Assembly (NCBI GenBank): GCA_033558025.1
Contig: JAUCEF010000001.1
Span: 3,844,001 to 3,908,000, forward strand
Direction: 5' to 3'
Length of the DNA stretch: 64,000 nt
Source of the DNA: Phytophthora sp. 'mugwort'
Taxonomy: Eukaryota; Oomycota; Peronosporomycetes; Peronosporales; Peronosporaceae
Position numbers and translations under genes: made by a program. Shown here one piece after another: positions 22,100 through 31,396 of this stretch; position 1 is the first letter of the stretch, and each line of letters begins with the position of its first letter. The notes beneath the pieces were generated by a model. That model searched no databases. It saw only the letters and a list, made by a program, of their open reading frames with translations, and was not told where the DNA came from.

Positions 22100-22109
22100 G
22101 CTATATATT
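22100..22109 (-). promoter_or_regulatory. AATATATAGC motif upstream of polymerase
   Basis: On the minus strand AATATATAGC ends seven bases before the presumed start at 22092. Confidence 0.4.
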
Positions 22110-22173
22110 GGTGGGTATATTTCGGCTGGTGGAAAAGTCTTTATATTAGTTAGACTTTGCTTAAGATAGAACT

Positions 22174-22407
22174 TTATATTCTTGGAAATACAAAAAAATG
22201 ATTTGAATTACTTCGATTCTGTTTTCTCGTTTGCTTTATATGTAGTTTGCGCTTATCCCTACGTCGAGTATTAATCTGTTCTCTATGGGCTGTATCGTAC
22301 GCTTTTTGCATAGCGATACGTGTTTTTCTCGTCTTGAGGTAATACCGCATCTGGTTCGCTTTGAAGCGTTCCTTATTACCTTGATACTTTTCAGGTGAAT
22401 AGGTCAT
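22174..22407 (-). CDS. Small very basic Polinton protein (77 aa)
   Basis: This is an uninterrupted ORF from an ATG preceded by AGTATATAAATAAC. It is dominated by Lys/Arg/Gln and repeats a helix of the type YYLKTRKTRIAMQKAYDTAH and INTRRRDKRKLHIKQTRKQN. This resembles the basic tails of GIY-YIG and other DNA-binding proteins in large DNA viruses, including the tail of the GIY-YIG remnant at 10149. A DNA-binding role is likely but inferred from composition alone. Confidence 0.45.
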   Translation of the reverse strand: MTYSPEKYQGNKERFKANQMRYYLKTRKTRIAMQKAYDTAHREQINTRRRDKRKLHIKQTRKQNRSNSNHFFVFPRI

Positions 22408-22460
22408 TGTTATTTATATACTATAAAGGACTTCGTATCAGGATTAAAAAAAATGTTTAT

Positions 22461-22837
22461 TTATTTCTGATGTCCACATTTGGGACACCGATACCTATAT
22501 TTTTCTTCAGTCTTAAAGCAACAGCTTCTATCTGAATAACACCACGTTCTATTTTACATGAATCAAATACAACAACGTATTCAGTTTCCATGACGAGACC
22601 TGCGCCACATCCACAAGACTTTAACCTGTTTTTGACGATAGCATGCTCGAGCCGTTTCTGAAACCATGGTTGTTTCATCAGCCACTTACAGTAGGATCGA
22701 TCTTTAAGCATTGCCTCGAGTATTGGATGCTTTGAGCTGAAACTTAGCTTATTCATTGTTATGGTCATTATACCTTTGTATTTATCTATCAGGATGAACG
22801 TCCTTATATTTTGATCCTGGTATTTGAATAACTTCAT
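22461..22837 (-). pseudogene. Polinton protein with YCxWL repeat-type motif and C-terminal zinc ribbon
   Basis: The frame from 22837 (or the ATG at MTITMNKLSF further in) has KHPILEAMLKDRSYCKWLMK followed by QPWFQKR, the layout of a short domain (DUF3820-like) frequent in large DNA viruses. A CGCGAGLV cysteine cluster follows. In the open frame the end is nondescript. A one-base change near 22555 gives CCFKTEEKYRYRCPKCGHQK and a stop, a clear zinc ribbon, so the original protein probably ended there. It is the last gene at the right end of the element. Confidence 0.5.
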
Positions 22838-22876
22838 ATAGGCAAAATATTGTATCTTATATTCACTAAATTATGC

Positions 22877-22947
22877 TCCTTTACATATTTCGCTATCGAG
22901 AACTATCGTAACTAAAACTAATTCCTTTTACATATTTGCTATCGAGA
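22877..22947. repeat. Imperfect 25-bp direct repeat at the right edge of the Polinton
   Basis: Copies at 22877-22901 and 22923-22947 share TTTACATATTT(C)GCTATCGAGA. They could mark the old terminus of the element, or be chance in AT-rich DNA. Confidence 0.4.
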
Positions 22948-23018
22948 GGTGTGGTCCAAAATTTACACCTTTTCATTAAATCATTGATTAGCGTGATTTT
23001 TGATACATTCAGAAGGAA

Positions 23019-24011
23019 TTATGAAAAAGTAGCCCCGACTGTGTACTGTGAGCCACTACTGAGAGCTCGGACGTCCGCAAGGGTACGTCTGTGGTGCTGC
23101 AACTTCACACAAACGCTTTTAAGCTCCTTCAGCTTTGCGTTCAGAGCCAACATGGGCCGATGAGTATTTCCACGAGGCAGGATGTCGTCTATCGCAGCCA
23201 CGTGCTCTGCCGCATCTCGGATTGGGACGTACTTGTCCACCATCTTCAACACGGGAGACAGCGCGTCACGTTTGATCTCTCCACAAGAAGAGGTGTGTGG
23301 AGTGCAAGCTGAGCGGCGTTGTTGGGAAGTCGCAGGTTCGTCAGCAGGTTCTTAATCTGAATATCAGATATTCAGAGTCGAACAAATACTTGTCCGTCGC
23401 CAAATTGAAACGATGACTGGCGCACCCCACCAAGGGTACGCTCAGCTTGGTAGCGATGGATTTGTTCGTCGCGCAATTATCACCGACGACGAACTTGGTC
23501 ATCGTTCTAGTTTTGACGTAGACTTCCAGAACCGCCTCCATGAGCTCAATTTGGGCGTCGGCCGTCTGCCCATCTTCGGCTGGGGACAGACCGATCAGGC
23601 GCTCGTTGGGTCCATTGGACCGTGGTATACCACAAGCACCGCAACGAAATGACGAGTGCCAGAGCTCCAGCCGTCCCACATGACGCCGAAGCCGGAAGTG
23701 ATCTTATCCGCGATGGTAGTTCCAACGCGGGCTCCCACCCGCTCCATGTACGTCTTCAAAGTTGAGACAGAGGTTGGACTCATCCTGACGAGCTGGCGTG
23801 TCAACGGATTTTCCACCTCGCTACAAGGTAAGTTGCGCTCCACGATCCAGCGGAGCCAGTCGTACATGTGGGATGTGGATTGCAGATGGGACGCTAAATT
23901 GGTATACCCTGTGTGCTTAGTTTGCTTCCGCGGCTGCTCGCAGATGTTACAGCAGTAGAGCCCTGGCTCCAGCGGCGTGAAGAAGAACGAAACGAGGTAT
24001 CGGGATGTCAT
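23019..24011 (-). pseudogene. hAT-like transposase remnant with BED-type zinc finger
   Basis: The first part (23595-24011) starts MTSRYLVSFFFTPLEPGLYC, has a C..C/H..H BED zinc finger (CCNICEQPRKQTK, then HLQSTSH) and the hAT catalytic start KITSGFGVMWDGWSS. A frame change near 23640 leads to TMTKFVVGDNCATNKSIA and VPLVGCASHRFNLA, the GDN...C.SH core. A third frame (23019-23252) holds VLKMVDKYVPIRDAAEHVAA and LKSVCVKLQHH. The dimerisation domain is missing. Typical of the many dead hAT copies in oomycete genomes. Confidence 0.75.
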
Positions 24012-24228
24012 GCCAAGCTTGAAAATTGGAGAATGAGCTCTTCTTCGCGGTTTGATTAAGCTGTGGTGTGTTGCTTAAATGGTTGGCTGCTGGAAACCAC
24101 TGGCTGGCGGTCTTGAGCGCGAAATATTTGTTTATTGTGTCAGTATTATATTAAAGTGCGTTCCGCAGATAACAATAATCCGCAATCAAATAGTAATAGT
24201 GCCGCAGTTACGGTAGTGATATTATTGT

Positions 24229-24705
24229 TCAGACCCCTGATGGATAGCATCCTTGGAGCAAATTTCGATATTTAATATCCCTGCAATAGGAATACTGTTG
24301 CATAACAGACTGCTCATTGATGCCCAACATTTGGGCGGTCGTCGTGACCAGCGTCCGCGCGCACCATGGCAGCGCAGGCCAACTAACTTCCGCAGCGGAA
24401 GCATGATCTTGGGAAAGAAGGAACCGGTCCGAGCGCTCCGCTCCTTGCGGACAAGAGGCACGAGAGAACTGCCAGCGCTCGTGATCCACGTCTAAGCGCA
24501 TGTCCTTGGTACACTTGGGGCACAAAAGCGCAGCCGGAACGAGATGCACCGACATGCACCACTCCAACGTCGCCGGCGCAGTGGACGTGATGTCCATCAC
24601 GCCATCAAACGTGGTGTGACTCAGCCCACGCACCGCGTGGACATCCGTCGGACGTGGGAACGGCGCGGTCGCTGCTAGCGAGGACGGGGTGTTGCTTGAG
24701 TGCAT
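24229..24705 (-). pseudogene. Merlin/ISXO2-like transposase, N-terminal fragment
   Basis: From the ATG at 24705 the frame has a CPKCTKDMRL zinc-ribbon half, a DHERWQFSRASC second half and a helical segment LVTTTAQMLGINEQSVMQQY followed by YCRDI. This is the order found before the catalytic core of ISXO2-like transposases. The core is absent. It could belong with the C-terminal fragment at 8910-9195, which has the same orientation. Confidence 0.5.
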
Positions 24706-24845
24706 GGGTATTTGAGGCTCTGGGTTGCTGCGAAAGTTTGGTAGTGTGAGGCGCGCGGGCAGCCTTTAGATTTTCCTTTTTGGGGATATTTCTGATTCTG
24801 ATAATCGTTATGGTTAATGTGGGGCTGTTACTACGTGTTGACATG

Positions 24846-25140
24846 GCTACCGCTTGGTATCAAGGCAAACTGTTCGCTGTTATTCTATAGATTAAGCGAT
24901 GCGGAGCCATATCCACGCGGAGCCCGTTGGTCCACCTTCTCTTCTTCGACACAACCGGCGGTGATCACAAGCACATGACCCTTGCCACCCCCCTCTCACA
25001 AACATCATCTCACCTGAAGGCGTGGTCACCGCTCCCTCCTGCTAAATCTCTGTATCGCTTGGCTATCGATAGGCGTGAGCACGTTTCTGGTATCGTCCTC
25101 ACCAAAGAACGATCTTTGTTTGTGAGCGAAACAGTTTCGC
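24846..25140. other. No supported gene
   Basis: Unassigned sequence between the Merlin fragment and the nuclease pseudogene. Short frames only. Confidence 0.4.
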
Positions 25141-25169
25141 CTTCAGCATTTTAGCCAATCACACGATTC

Positions 25170-25640
25170 TGTGGGTCCCGAATTTGGCTGTCTCGGGTAT
25201 GTCTGTCGATGTCAATATACCCACGTCATTTTCCCCTCTCATTATTGCAATAATTGGCAGTGCAGCATATCGTGAATGAATTTCTACTACCAAACAAATA
25301 GCACAACCAAGACGCAGCGTGGCTTACGCGGGCAAAGGTCGGCTTTATTAAAGCGTAGCTACCCTTGTGTTCGACCCGGCAAAATGCGGAATAATTTCGC
25401 TTAGTGCTGGCCCGGAGCCCGCTTAGGACTCGACTGTTCGACTGTCGTACACTGGAGACTGGTAGCAGGAGTCGCAGTTTGGATCTTTTTTCTCTTATCC
25501 CGCGAGTCGGATCTGCAGTGTGTGATCCGGCACTTGGCCGTCGTGGCTGCTGACGCCTCGGAACAGCGACAAATGACACGCGCTCGGAACGTGCCGCCGT
25601 CGCTGCAACTCACCAAAATTGCGTTGATCTTGGCCTCCAT
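25170..25640 (-). pseudogene. Broken second copy of the SNase-like gene
   Basis: The minus strand reads EAKINAILVSCSDGGTFRAR, matching EAKINAVAVSYSDGDTFRAR of the intact gene at 1828-2675. Similarity continues through the intron (CCAATTATTGCAATAATGA near 25242) and into exon 2 up to GAGACAGCCAAATTCGGGA (about 25175), where it stops. The promoter and first codons of the same copy survive at about 27464-27515, on the other side of a pogo-like element. About 240 bp of the coding sequence between the two pieces are missing. Confidence 0.85.
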
Positions 25641-27464
25641 GCGTCTACTGTAGTCTAGGTGTCAAGTGTCATCCACAGCGTGCTGACAAATTTCAAGATC
25701 AGGATAAATTCATTGTGCAGGCTGATGTACTCATGTTCAAGTTGGCGCCTGTGCTCGTGTTAACGCCTACTCAATATCCTGGTAAATATGTCGATCTACG
25801 ATGTCATCGTCCCAGCATACGTCGCCTACATCAGAATCAAGCCATGATAGACTCTGCATCGCGTCGACCAACCCATCGTCCACTTCGTTCGTGGCCACCG
25901 GCTTGATCTGCGTACTGTCGCGCCCGTCGAATAGAAGATCAATGTGTTTGAAGCCGCCTTTAATAGTAGCTGCACTAAGACCACTCCATGCTGCATGTAG
26001 CCAATGAAGCACACGTTTTCGATCGGGAGGTGTGAGTTCGGCTCTTTTTCGTCTCGGTCTGCCAACATCTTGGAGCATTCTTCCTTTAAATAAGCGATCC
26101 AGGAGGCCCGCATACGATCTTTTAGCGGTTTATTCCACGCTATGTCGGCAGGCTGGCCGCAATGCGTATAGCTTGGTGGTACACGTTGCAAAACAACGTT
26201 CTTTTCAGCTGCAAACGCGACGATTTCAGCGGTCCAGTGCGCGCTGAAATCGTCCCAGATCAACATTATGGAGTCATCTGTACGGCAACGATGGCTAAAG
26301 AATGCTATAGAAACAGCAATGAGAAATGGGTGTTCCACCAACTTTTTCCGTTTGCGTGAATTGCTGTGTTTGTCTCCAATTGAAGTTTTTCCATGTCAGG
26401 CCACTCCGACGGCTAAATCCATGTCGTAATCGAGTGTTTTCTTCACGGGTACTGGCGTCCTTGCATCTTGATAATAACCCAGGGATCACACTTCCGGCTA
26501 ATGCTATCTGCAAGCAGCATTGCCGTCAGCCTCTCTTTGCTTCCCCCCCCACATTTAACCCAAACTGTCTTCGCACCGCGCTGATTAATAGTGTGCTTGG
26601 GCACATATTCGAAAATATTGCTGTTTGGTCGGCATTGTATATCTCAGTGATGAATAGCTGACGAACTGTTACGGTAAACTTCCGTGCCTGAATCCGCAGC
26701 CGAAACCTGCCCTTGGCGAGTTTTCGCGCGGAGGGAGAGCCGGTACCGCGTCAGATACGACGCCATCCATGTGGGAGAAGCTGCATATGCTGACCGAGGA
26801 ACATCATACAATTTACCAATAGATAACGCCTCCAATTCGAGCATTTTAGTCGATACAGGAACTCCGTGTGAGCGAAGTGCGAGGAGCCAGTAGAGAATGT
26901 CCATCTCGCTTGGACGACATGGCTGTGATGGGTTGGTGCTTCTGCTCACCGGCGGATAACGCGCACCTTGGACTTGTACGCAGTGCATTTGAGGTCTATT
27001 CCTGACCAAAAACGTGCCGATAAAGACCGAGATTTTGTGTGTTTCATAAAAAGCAAGCACAACGGACTTCTTGCAAAGGTTTCCGAGGCAAGCTTGTGTT
27101 GGCTCGGCTTGCGTCCTCCTTCGCTTATCGGTGCTCTCCTTCTCATGATGCTGCTGGAGTTTGTTGGTGCGAACTGCGGCTGGTTGGTTCTCGACTGGCT
27201 TTACTGCGTGGGTTCTACAACACAAGTGACAGTTAACATATCGGAGCAAATCCTAATCTGGGAAGTCAAAAACGCCAATCTAATTGGTCAACACGATGGG
27301 TTGACACTTAACAACTAGATTACGGTAATGGAAACGGTCGCGAACATTTTAATTACCAATAATTGGTACAATACGGTATTATATTGGAAACAGTAGGGTC
27401 CAATAATTTGAAGTAATTTAGTCACACAATTATTAATTGGCTCGTGGATATTATTTTGGACCTC
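25641..27464 (-). mobile_element. Pogo-like DNA transposon inserted in the SNase-like gene copy
   Basis: The boundaries are inferred from where similarity to the intact nuclease gene (1828-2675) stops on each side: after CAGCATGA at the right and before GGAGGCCAAG at the left. Clear terminal repeats were not found and part of the host gene is missing, so the original insertion has since been rearranged. The transposase remnant fills most of it. Confidence 0.65.
25767..27249 (-). pseudogene. Pogo-like (CENP-B/DDE) transposase remnant
   Basis: The N-terminal frame (26644-27249) has a helix-turn-helix region ending YLTRYRLSLRAKTRQGQ, as in CENP-B-type DNA-binding domains. Across frame changes, YNADQTAIF near 26630 carries the first catalytic Asp. 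IWDDFSAHWTAEI near 26260 carries the second, and VPPSYTHCGQPADIAWNKPL (about 26170) is the family signature. The C-terminal tail (25767-26078) is acidic and ends VDRHIYQDIE. Several stops and frame changes make it inactive. Confidence 0.78.
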
Positions 27465-27524
27465 ATGCTGGGCTATCGCAATGTGCGGAGCATACAAAAT
27501 ACAAGGTAAAATGCAATTATTGTG

Positions 27525-29124
27525 TTACATTATTGTCAGCGAGTCGAGGGCCTCGCAACGCAGTAAGACCTCCATGTCCCTCTCGATCGCTTCCTGGACG
27601 GATAACTCCTCTGAAGATAATGCTGGGGCTAGAGATGCATTAGAATTGTCCTGTGGACGGAGAGAATCCGCACTGGAGAACGGCCAAGATGCCGCTTCAA
27701 GGTGACGACGATCTGTCATCGCTGGGTGAGCTGCAACGGACGCTGCTGGGTTTGCTGCACTCCACCGTCGCGACGCAAACAGGTCTTCAGCATACAAGTC
27801 CTTCACTTCCTCGAAAATCGCGAGGTCGCCTTGCATATCGGCTATATAGAGGTCAGTACGCTGTTCTGGTCCAAAAACTGGTGCTTGGTCGTCTGGGCAA
27901 GCCGTCGATCTGTCGGGGATTACGATGCTCTCAGCTCCTGTGGAGCTCTCAATCGCATCGACAACGATCCTCTTCTGTTCGACCGCCCGGCTCTTGCGCT
28001 CTTGGAGAAGCTGCTCCTTCGCCGCTCCAAGTTCCTGCTTGAGCTCGTTCATTTCTGCGTCAAAGCGCTCCTGCTGCTCCCTTGTCCTCGTCAGCATTTC
28101 CTCGTGCTGCTCGTTAGCTTTAAGTTGCAACTCTTGCTGTTGTTGGACAAGAAGAGAATGCAGTCGGTCCAGCTTCTCTTCGCCAGCCACTGTAGACCGT
28201 TCGAGTCGCTGATCAAGAGCCTTCTGCTTGTCAAGAAGCCGTTCGTTTCGCTCCTTCAGCAGCAACTCTCGTGCTTCTTTCAATTCCCCGTTTAATTGCT
28301 GCAGCTCAGCTTCAAACTGCTCCTGTTGCTCGTTGATTTTCCGTTGCATCTCGCCCTGCTGTCGCTGTATGAGGGCTCGCAGCTTATCCACCTCGAGCTT
28401 AAGCAGATCCAGCGTCTGTTCAGCCTCCAGACGAGTACGCGTCTCCGCATCTGTGCTCTCTTCTAGCACCACTACTCGCTCTTCATACAGTTGCGCCTTC
28501 CTCCGTGCAGACTGTAGTTCGTCAGACAGCTCACGGATCTCCTCAGCGTCTTGCCGGGCTTGTTTTCGTAGCTCCTTCACCTCACCTTCCAGCATGTCCC
28601 TCTGTCTGTGGAATTCCTTTTCCCCTTCCTCATGCATAGTCCCCACCTGTGACAATAACCCGAAATAAACACAAACCTTTATCAGTATCTACTCTCCACA
28701 CTACAAAACGCCTCCTCATAGCAGCTAGAGCTGTTCTCAACGGACTTTACAAAGGAATCCTCACCTCGACGATACGACGGACCAACTTGGCTACCTTCTC
28801 ACGGTCTTCAGGGCACAGATCCGCGATCTTAGCATTGACTGGGCGGCTCTCATCCGTCTCAAAACTGGCTTTAGCACGTATGGACTGCCGCATCTCTCTC
28901 CATCGGGACGGAGCGGCATCTGGCTCGATCAAAGCACTTTTCCGACCCTTGGCTCCGCGTTCTGCAGCTTGGTTTGAAGCCCGTGAAGGTCCAACGGCTG
29001 TCGCCCGTGCGTGAGTTGTACCGGGGGATGTCCTCGACGAGTTAGTCATCGTCCGAGTAGCAGAAGTTGCTACTGGGCGTCGCACGCCGCCGCCGCGTTG
29101 GCGCCATCCTGTCTGGGCGTCCAT
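27525..29124 (-). CDS. Coiled-coil protein, hinderin/KIAA1328-like (493 aa, one intron)
   Basis: Exon 1 is 29124-28765 from MDAQTGWRQRGG and exon 2 is 28646-27525. The 118-nt intron (GTGAGG...TCACAG) is in phase 0 and joins RRIVE to VGTMHEEG. Residues 1-90 are basic and disordered. LCPEDREKVAKLVRRIVEV resembles a short conserved motif before the coiled coil of hinderin (KIAA1328) proteins. Residues from about 125 to 345 are one long coiled coil rich in Glu/Gln/Arg/Leu (QRQQGEMQRKINEQQEQFEA, LLVQQQQELQL). The C-terminal 130 residues are acidic and disordered. A cytoskeletal or centrosomal role is only a guess from the coiled coil. A broken inverted duplicate lies at 1123-1785. Confidence 0.85.
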
Positions 29125-29377
29125 TTGTTCCAAATTTGCTGATTGAAGCAAAAATGACAATAACGCGTCACCAATAAATGCTCAGAGTGATATTTCAATG
29201 CGTGGAGATGTAACGAACCACACTGCCCGTACTTTCTCCAAGAAAGGATAATGTAATATTTGATGGCGTGGACAAGTTGAAGCGAAGTTTTGCTATCAAT
29301 CACCCATCGATGGCGACTCAGCTTGAGACAATGCTCAGTATCGAACGAGCCTCGGGGGACTGGCAACGCAATTCAAG

Positions 29378-31396
29378 ATGGCAACGGATTTCACAGCTTA
29401 CGGCACGAGTTCGCTCGCTAGTGACGAGCGTTTGAGCGCTCAACCTGCAACTCACAAATGGATTAAGTGGGGAATTATTGGTGCGTCCACGGGTATCATC
29501 GCTGTGGGGTTGGTGGTGCTGGGGATCTCGTCCTCGCACTCGACCGCGTCGCCTGTGGCGACCATAACCCCTGATGACGGCGGCATCATGTGCTTCCAAA
29601 GCTCTTACGTGGACAACGTGACCAACATGATGGAGCCGATCAAGGGGCTCAAGTGGAAGTACGGGGGCGAGAAGAACACAGAGTCGTTTATCGCGATCGA
29701 TGTGGACACCAAGTTCCAGGAGATCATGGGCTTCGGTGGTGCGTTCACGGAGGCGGCAGCGCTGCAGTTCCACAAGTTGCCCAAGGACAAGCAGGAGGAA
29801 GTGCTGACGCTCTACTTCGACAAGGACAAGGGCAGCGCGTACAGCTTCGGTCGTGTGCCGATGGGGTCGTGTGACTTTTCAGTGGCGTCGTACAATTTTG
29901 CTGAGACGGAGAACGACATGGATCTTGTGGACTTTGATGTGGATGTCACCCACGACATGGAGACGATGATCCCATTCATTAAGCGAGCGTTAGAGCGCCG
30001 CCCGGATATGAAAATGATTCTAGCGCCTTGGAGTCCACCAGGCTGGATGAAGCGGTCAAGCTCCAAGTACAACGCAAGTATGCTGGGATCAGTCAAGCCG
30101 GTCGGACTGCGAGATGAGATGCGTGCTACATGGGCTCTGTACTTCTCCAAGTTCATTACGGCATACAAGAACCACGAAATTTCATTCTGGGGGGTCTCGC
30201 CACAGAATGAACCGGAATTTGACGCACCATGGGAAGCATGTGTGTACAGTCCAGAGTATGAAGCTGAGTTCATCGGCGAATTTTTAGGCCCCGTGCTTAA
30301 TCGTGACCACCCTGGGCTTCGACTCATGGCGTTTGATCACAATCGGGTGAGCATGAACCGATGGGCGGAGCTGATCTACAACCACCCGAAGGCTAGTCAA
30401 TATGTGGATGGAATTGCATTCCACTGGTACGAAGACGGTGGGGAGCGCGACCTGGACGGAGTCGCTTATCCTGAACATGTAAACGACACCCACTTCATCA
30501 ACCAGAGCCGCTTTATGCTAAGCACGGAGAGTTCTAGTTGTCCTGGTGTTGCAGTTGGTGATGAGGCGTGGTTCCGAGGTCAACGCTACGGCCACAATAT
30601 TCTCTCGGATCTGAACAACTATGCGGCTGGATGGATCGACTGGAATTTGTTGCTTGATCACACGGGTGGACCCAACCACAAGGGCAACGTCTGCGATGCT
30701 GCCATCATCGTGACTGACAGCGAGACCGACTACTTCGTTCAGCCCATGTATTACTTTATCCAGCACTTTTCCAAGTTCATTCCACCGGGATCTCGACGTG
30801 TGAAGGCAAAAGTTGCAGCTCGCTTCGCCAAACCCGGCGACGCGCAACTTTACGTTCACTATCAGTGCTCACTTGAAAGTTGTGATGGAAGTTCACAGCA
30901 GACGATCCAGAAAACGGAAGACAACAAGATGCAGGTGACGGGAACCCCATTCTGTCTGAACTTGGTGAAGACTTTGACTGGAGAGCCTGAAATCCGCCTC
31001 GTAGAGTGCCAGTGGACGCAGCAGACGTGGGTTTTCGAGGAGGATACCCAACGTATTCGCATCGACGACTTGTGCTTGTCCCTGAATCATGGATCCACGG
31101 AGGACGGCGTGCGTATCATGGCAGAGAAATGTGAGGTCGAGGTGGTAGCTCACCAACAGTGGGCGTTTAACGCACAGGATGGAACGATGCACTCGCACGC
31201 CTCAATGAGTGACAAGTGCGTCACTGCGGGTTATTCTTTCGTGCAAGCTGCTGCGTTCGTGACGCCCCAGAACCGCAAAATCCTCGTGGTGATGAACGAG
31301 AACACTGAGTCGGTGGACTTTCAAGTGCAGATCGGCAATGCAATATTGGACACGATGGTTCTCCCGGGTGCCATTCGCACATACATCTGGGCATAA
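29378..31396 (+). CDS. GH30 glycosidase (glucosylceramidase-like), membrane-anchored, lectin-like C-terminus; copy A
   Basis: This 672-residue protein starts MATDFTAYGTSSLASDERLS. Residues 31-51 form a signal-anchor, so it is probably a type II membrane protein with its catalytic part outside the cell or in the lumen. The (beta/alpha)8 GH30 domain spans about 75-470: KFQEIMGFGGAFTEAAALQF (112-131), acid/base Glu278 in SPQNEP and nucleophile Glu384 in MLSTESS. A domain from about 490 to 640 has repeated Cys and QxW-like features (CQWTQQTW, HQQWAFN), like a ricin-type beta-trefoil. A short beta strand ends the protein. Family members hydrolyse glucosylceramide or beta-linked glucans/xylans; the substrate is open. 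Copies B, C and D follow on the minus strand. Confidence 0.93.
   Translation: MATDFTAYGTSSLASDERLSAQPATHKWIKWGIIGASTGIIAVGLVVLGISSSHSTASPVATITPDDGGIMCFQSSYVDNVTNMMEPIKGLKWKYGGEKNTESFIAIDVDTKFQEIMGFGGAFTEAAALQFHKLPKDKQEEVLTLYFDKDKGSAYSFGRVPMGSCDFSVASYNFAETENDMDLVDFDVDVTHDMETMIPFIKRALERRPDMKMILAPWSPPGWMKRSSSKYNASMLGSVKPVGLRDEMRATWALYFSKFITAYKNHEISFWGVSPQNEPEFDAPWEACVYSPEYEAEFIGEFLGPVLNRDHPGLRLMAFDHNRVSMNRWAELIYNHPKASQYVDGIAFHWYEDGGERDLDGVAYPEHVNDTHFINQSRFMLSTESSSCPGVAVGDEAWFRGQRYGHNILSDLNNYAAGWIDWNLLLDHTGGPNHKGNVCDAAIIVTDSETDYFVQPMYYFIQHFSKFIPPGSRRVKAKVAARFAKPGDAQLYVHYQCSLESCDGSSQQTIQKTEDNKMQVTGTPFCLNLVKTLTGEPEIRLVECQWTQQTWVFEEDTQRIRIDDLCLSLNHGSTEDGVRIMAEKCEVEVVAHQQWAFNAQDGTMHSHASMSDKCVTAGYSFVQAAAFVTPQNRKILVVMNENTESVDFQVQIGNAILDTMVLPGAIRTYIWA

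Larger units (their letters stand above)
9196..22860. mobile_element. Decayed Polinton/Maverick-like element (endogenous dsDNA-virus-like)
   Basis: About 13.7 kb carries the gene set expected of Polintons: retroviral-type integrase, protein-primed family-B DNA polymerase, FtsK/HerA-type packaging ATPase and a jelly-roll minor capsid protein. Accessory genes are a GIY-YIG nuclease, a fibre with an S74 chaperone domain and several small proteins. The major capsid protein and cysteine protease were not found; the left end stops abruptly beside a Merlin fragment, so they may have been deleted there. Nearly every gene has frameshifts or stops. Base composition is clearly more AT-rich than in the neighbouring host genes. 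I could not identify terminal inverted repeats, so the ends are approximate. Confidence 0.88.

Noticed and set aside
27702..28668. Long plus-strand ORFs rich in Ser/Cys/Leu opposite the coiled-coil gene
   Set aside because: Antisense shadows; the minus-strand frame has coiled-coil heptads, an intron with good borders and a homologous copy at 1123-1785.
29590..29874. Second-frame ORF inside GH30 copy A, with a matching one in copy C (37630-37914)
   Set aside because: The two match only because the parent genes are nearly identical here; composition (Gln/Gly/Arg-rich) is that of an out-of-frame reading.
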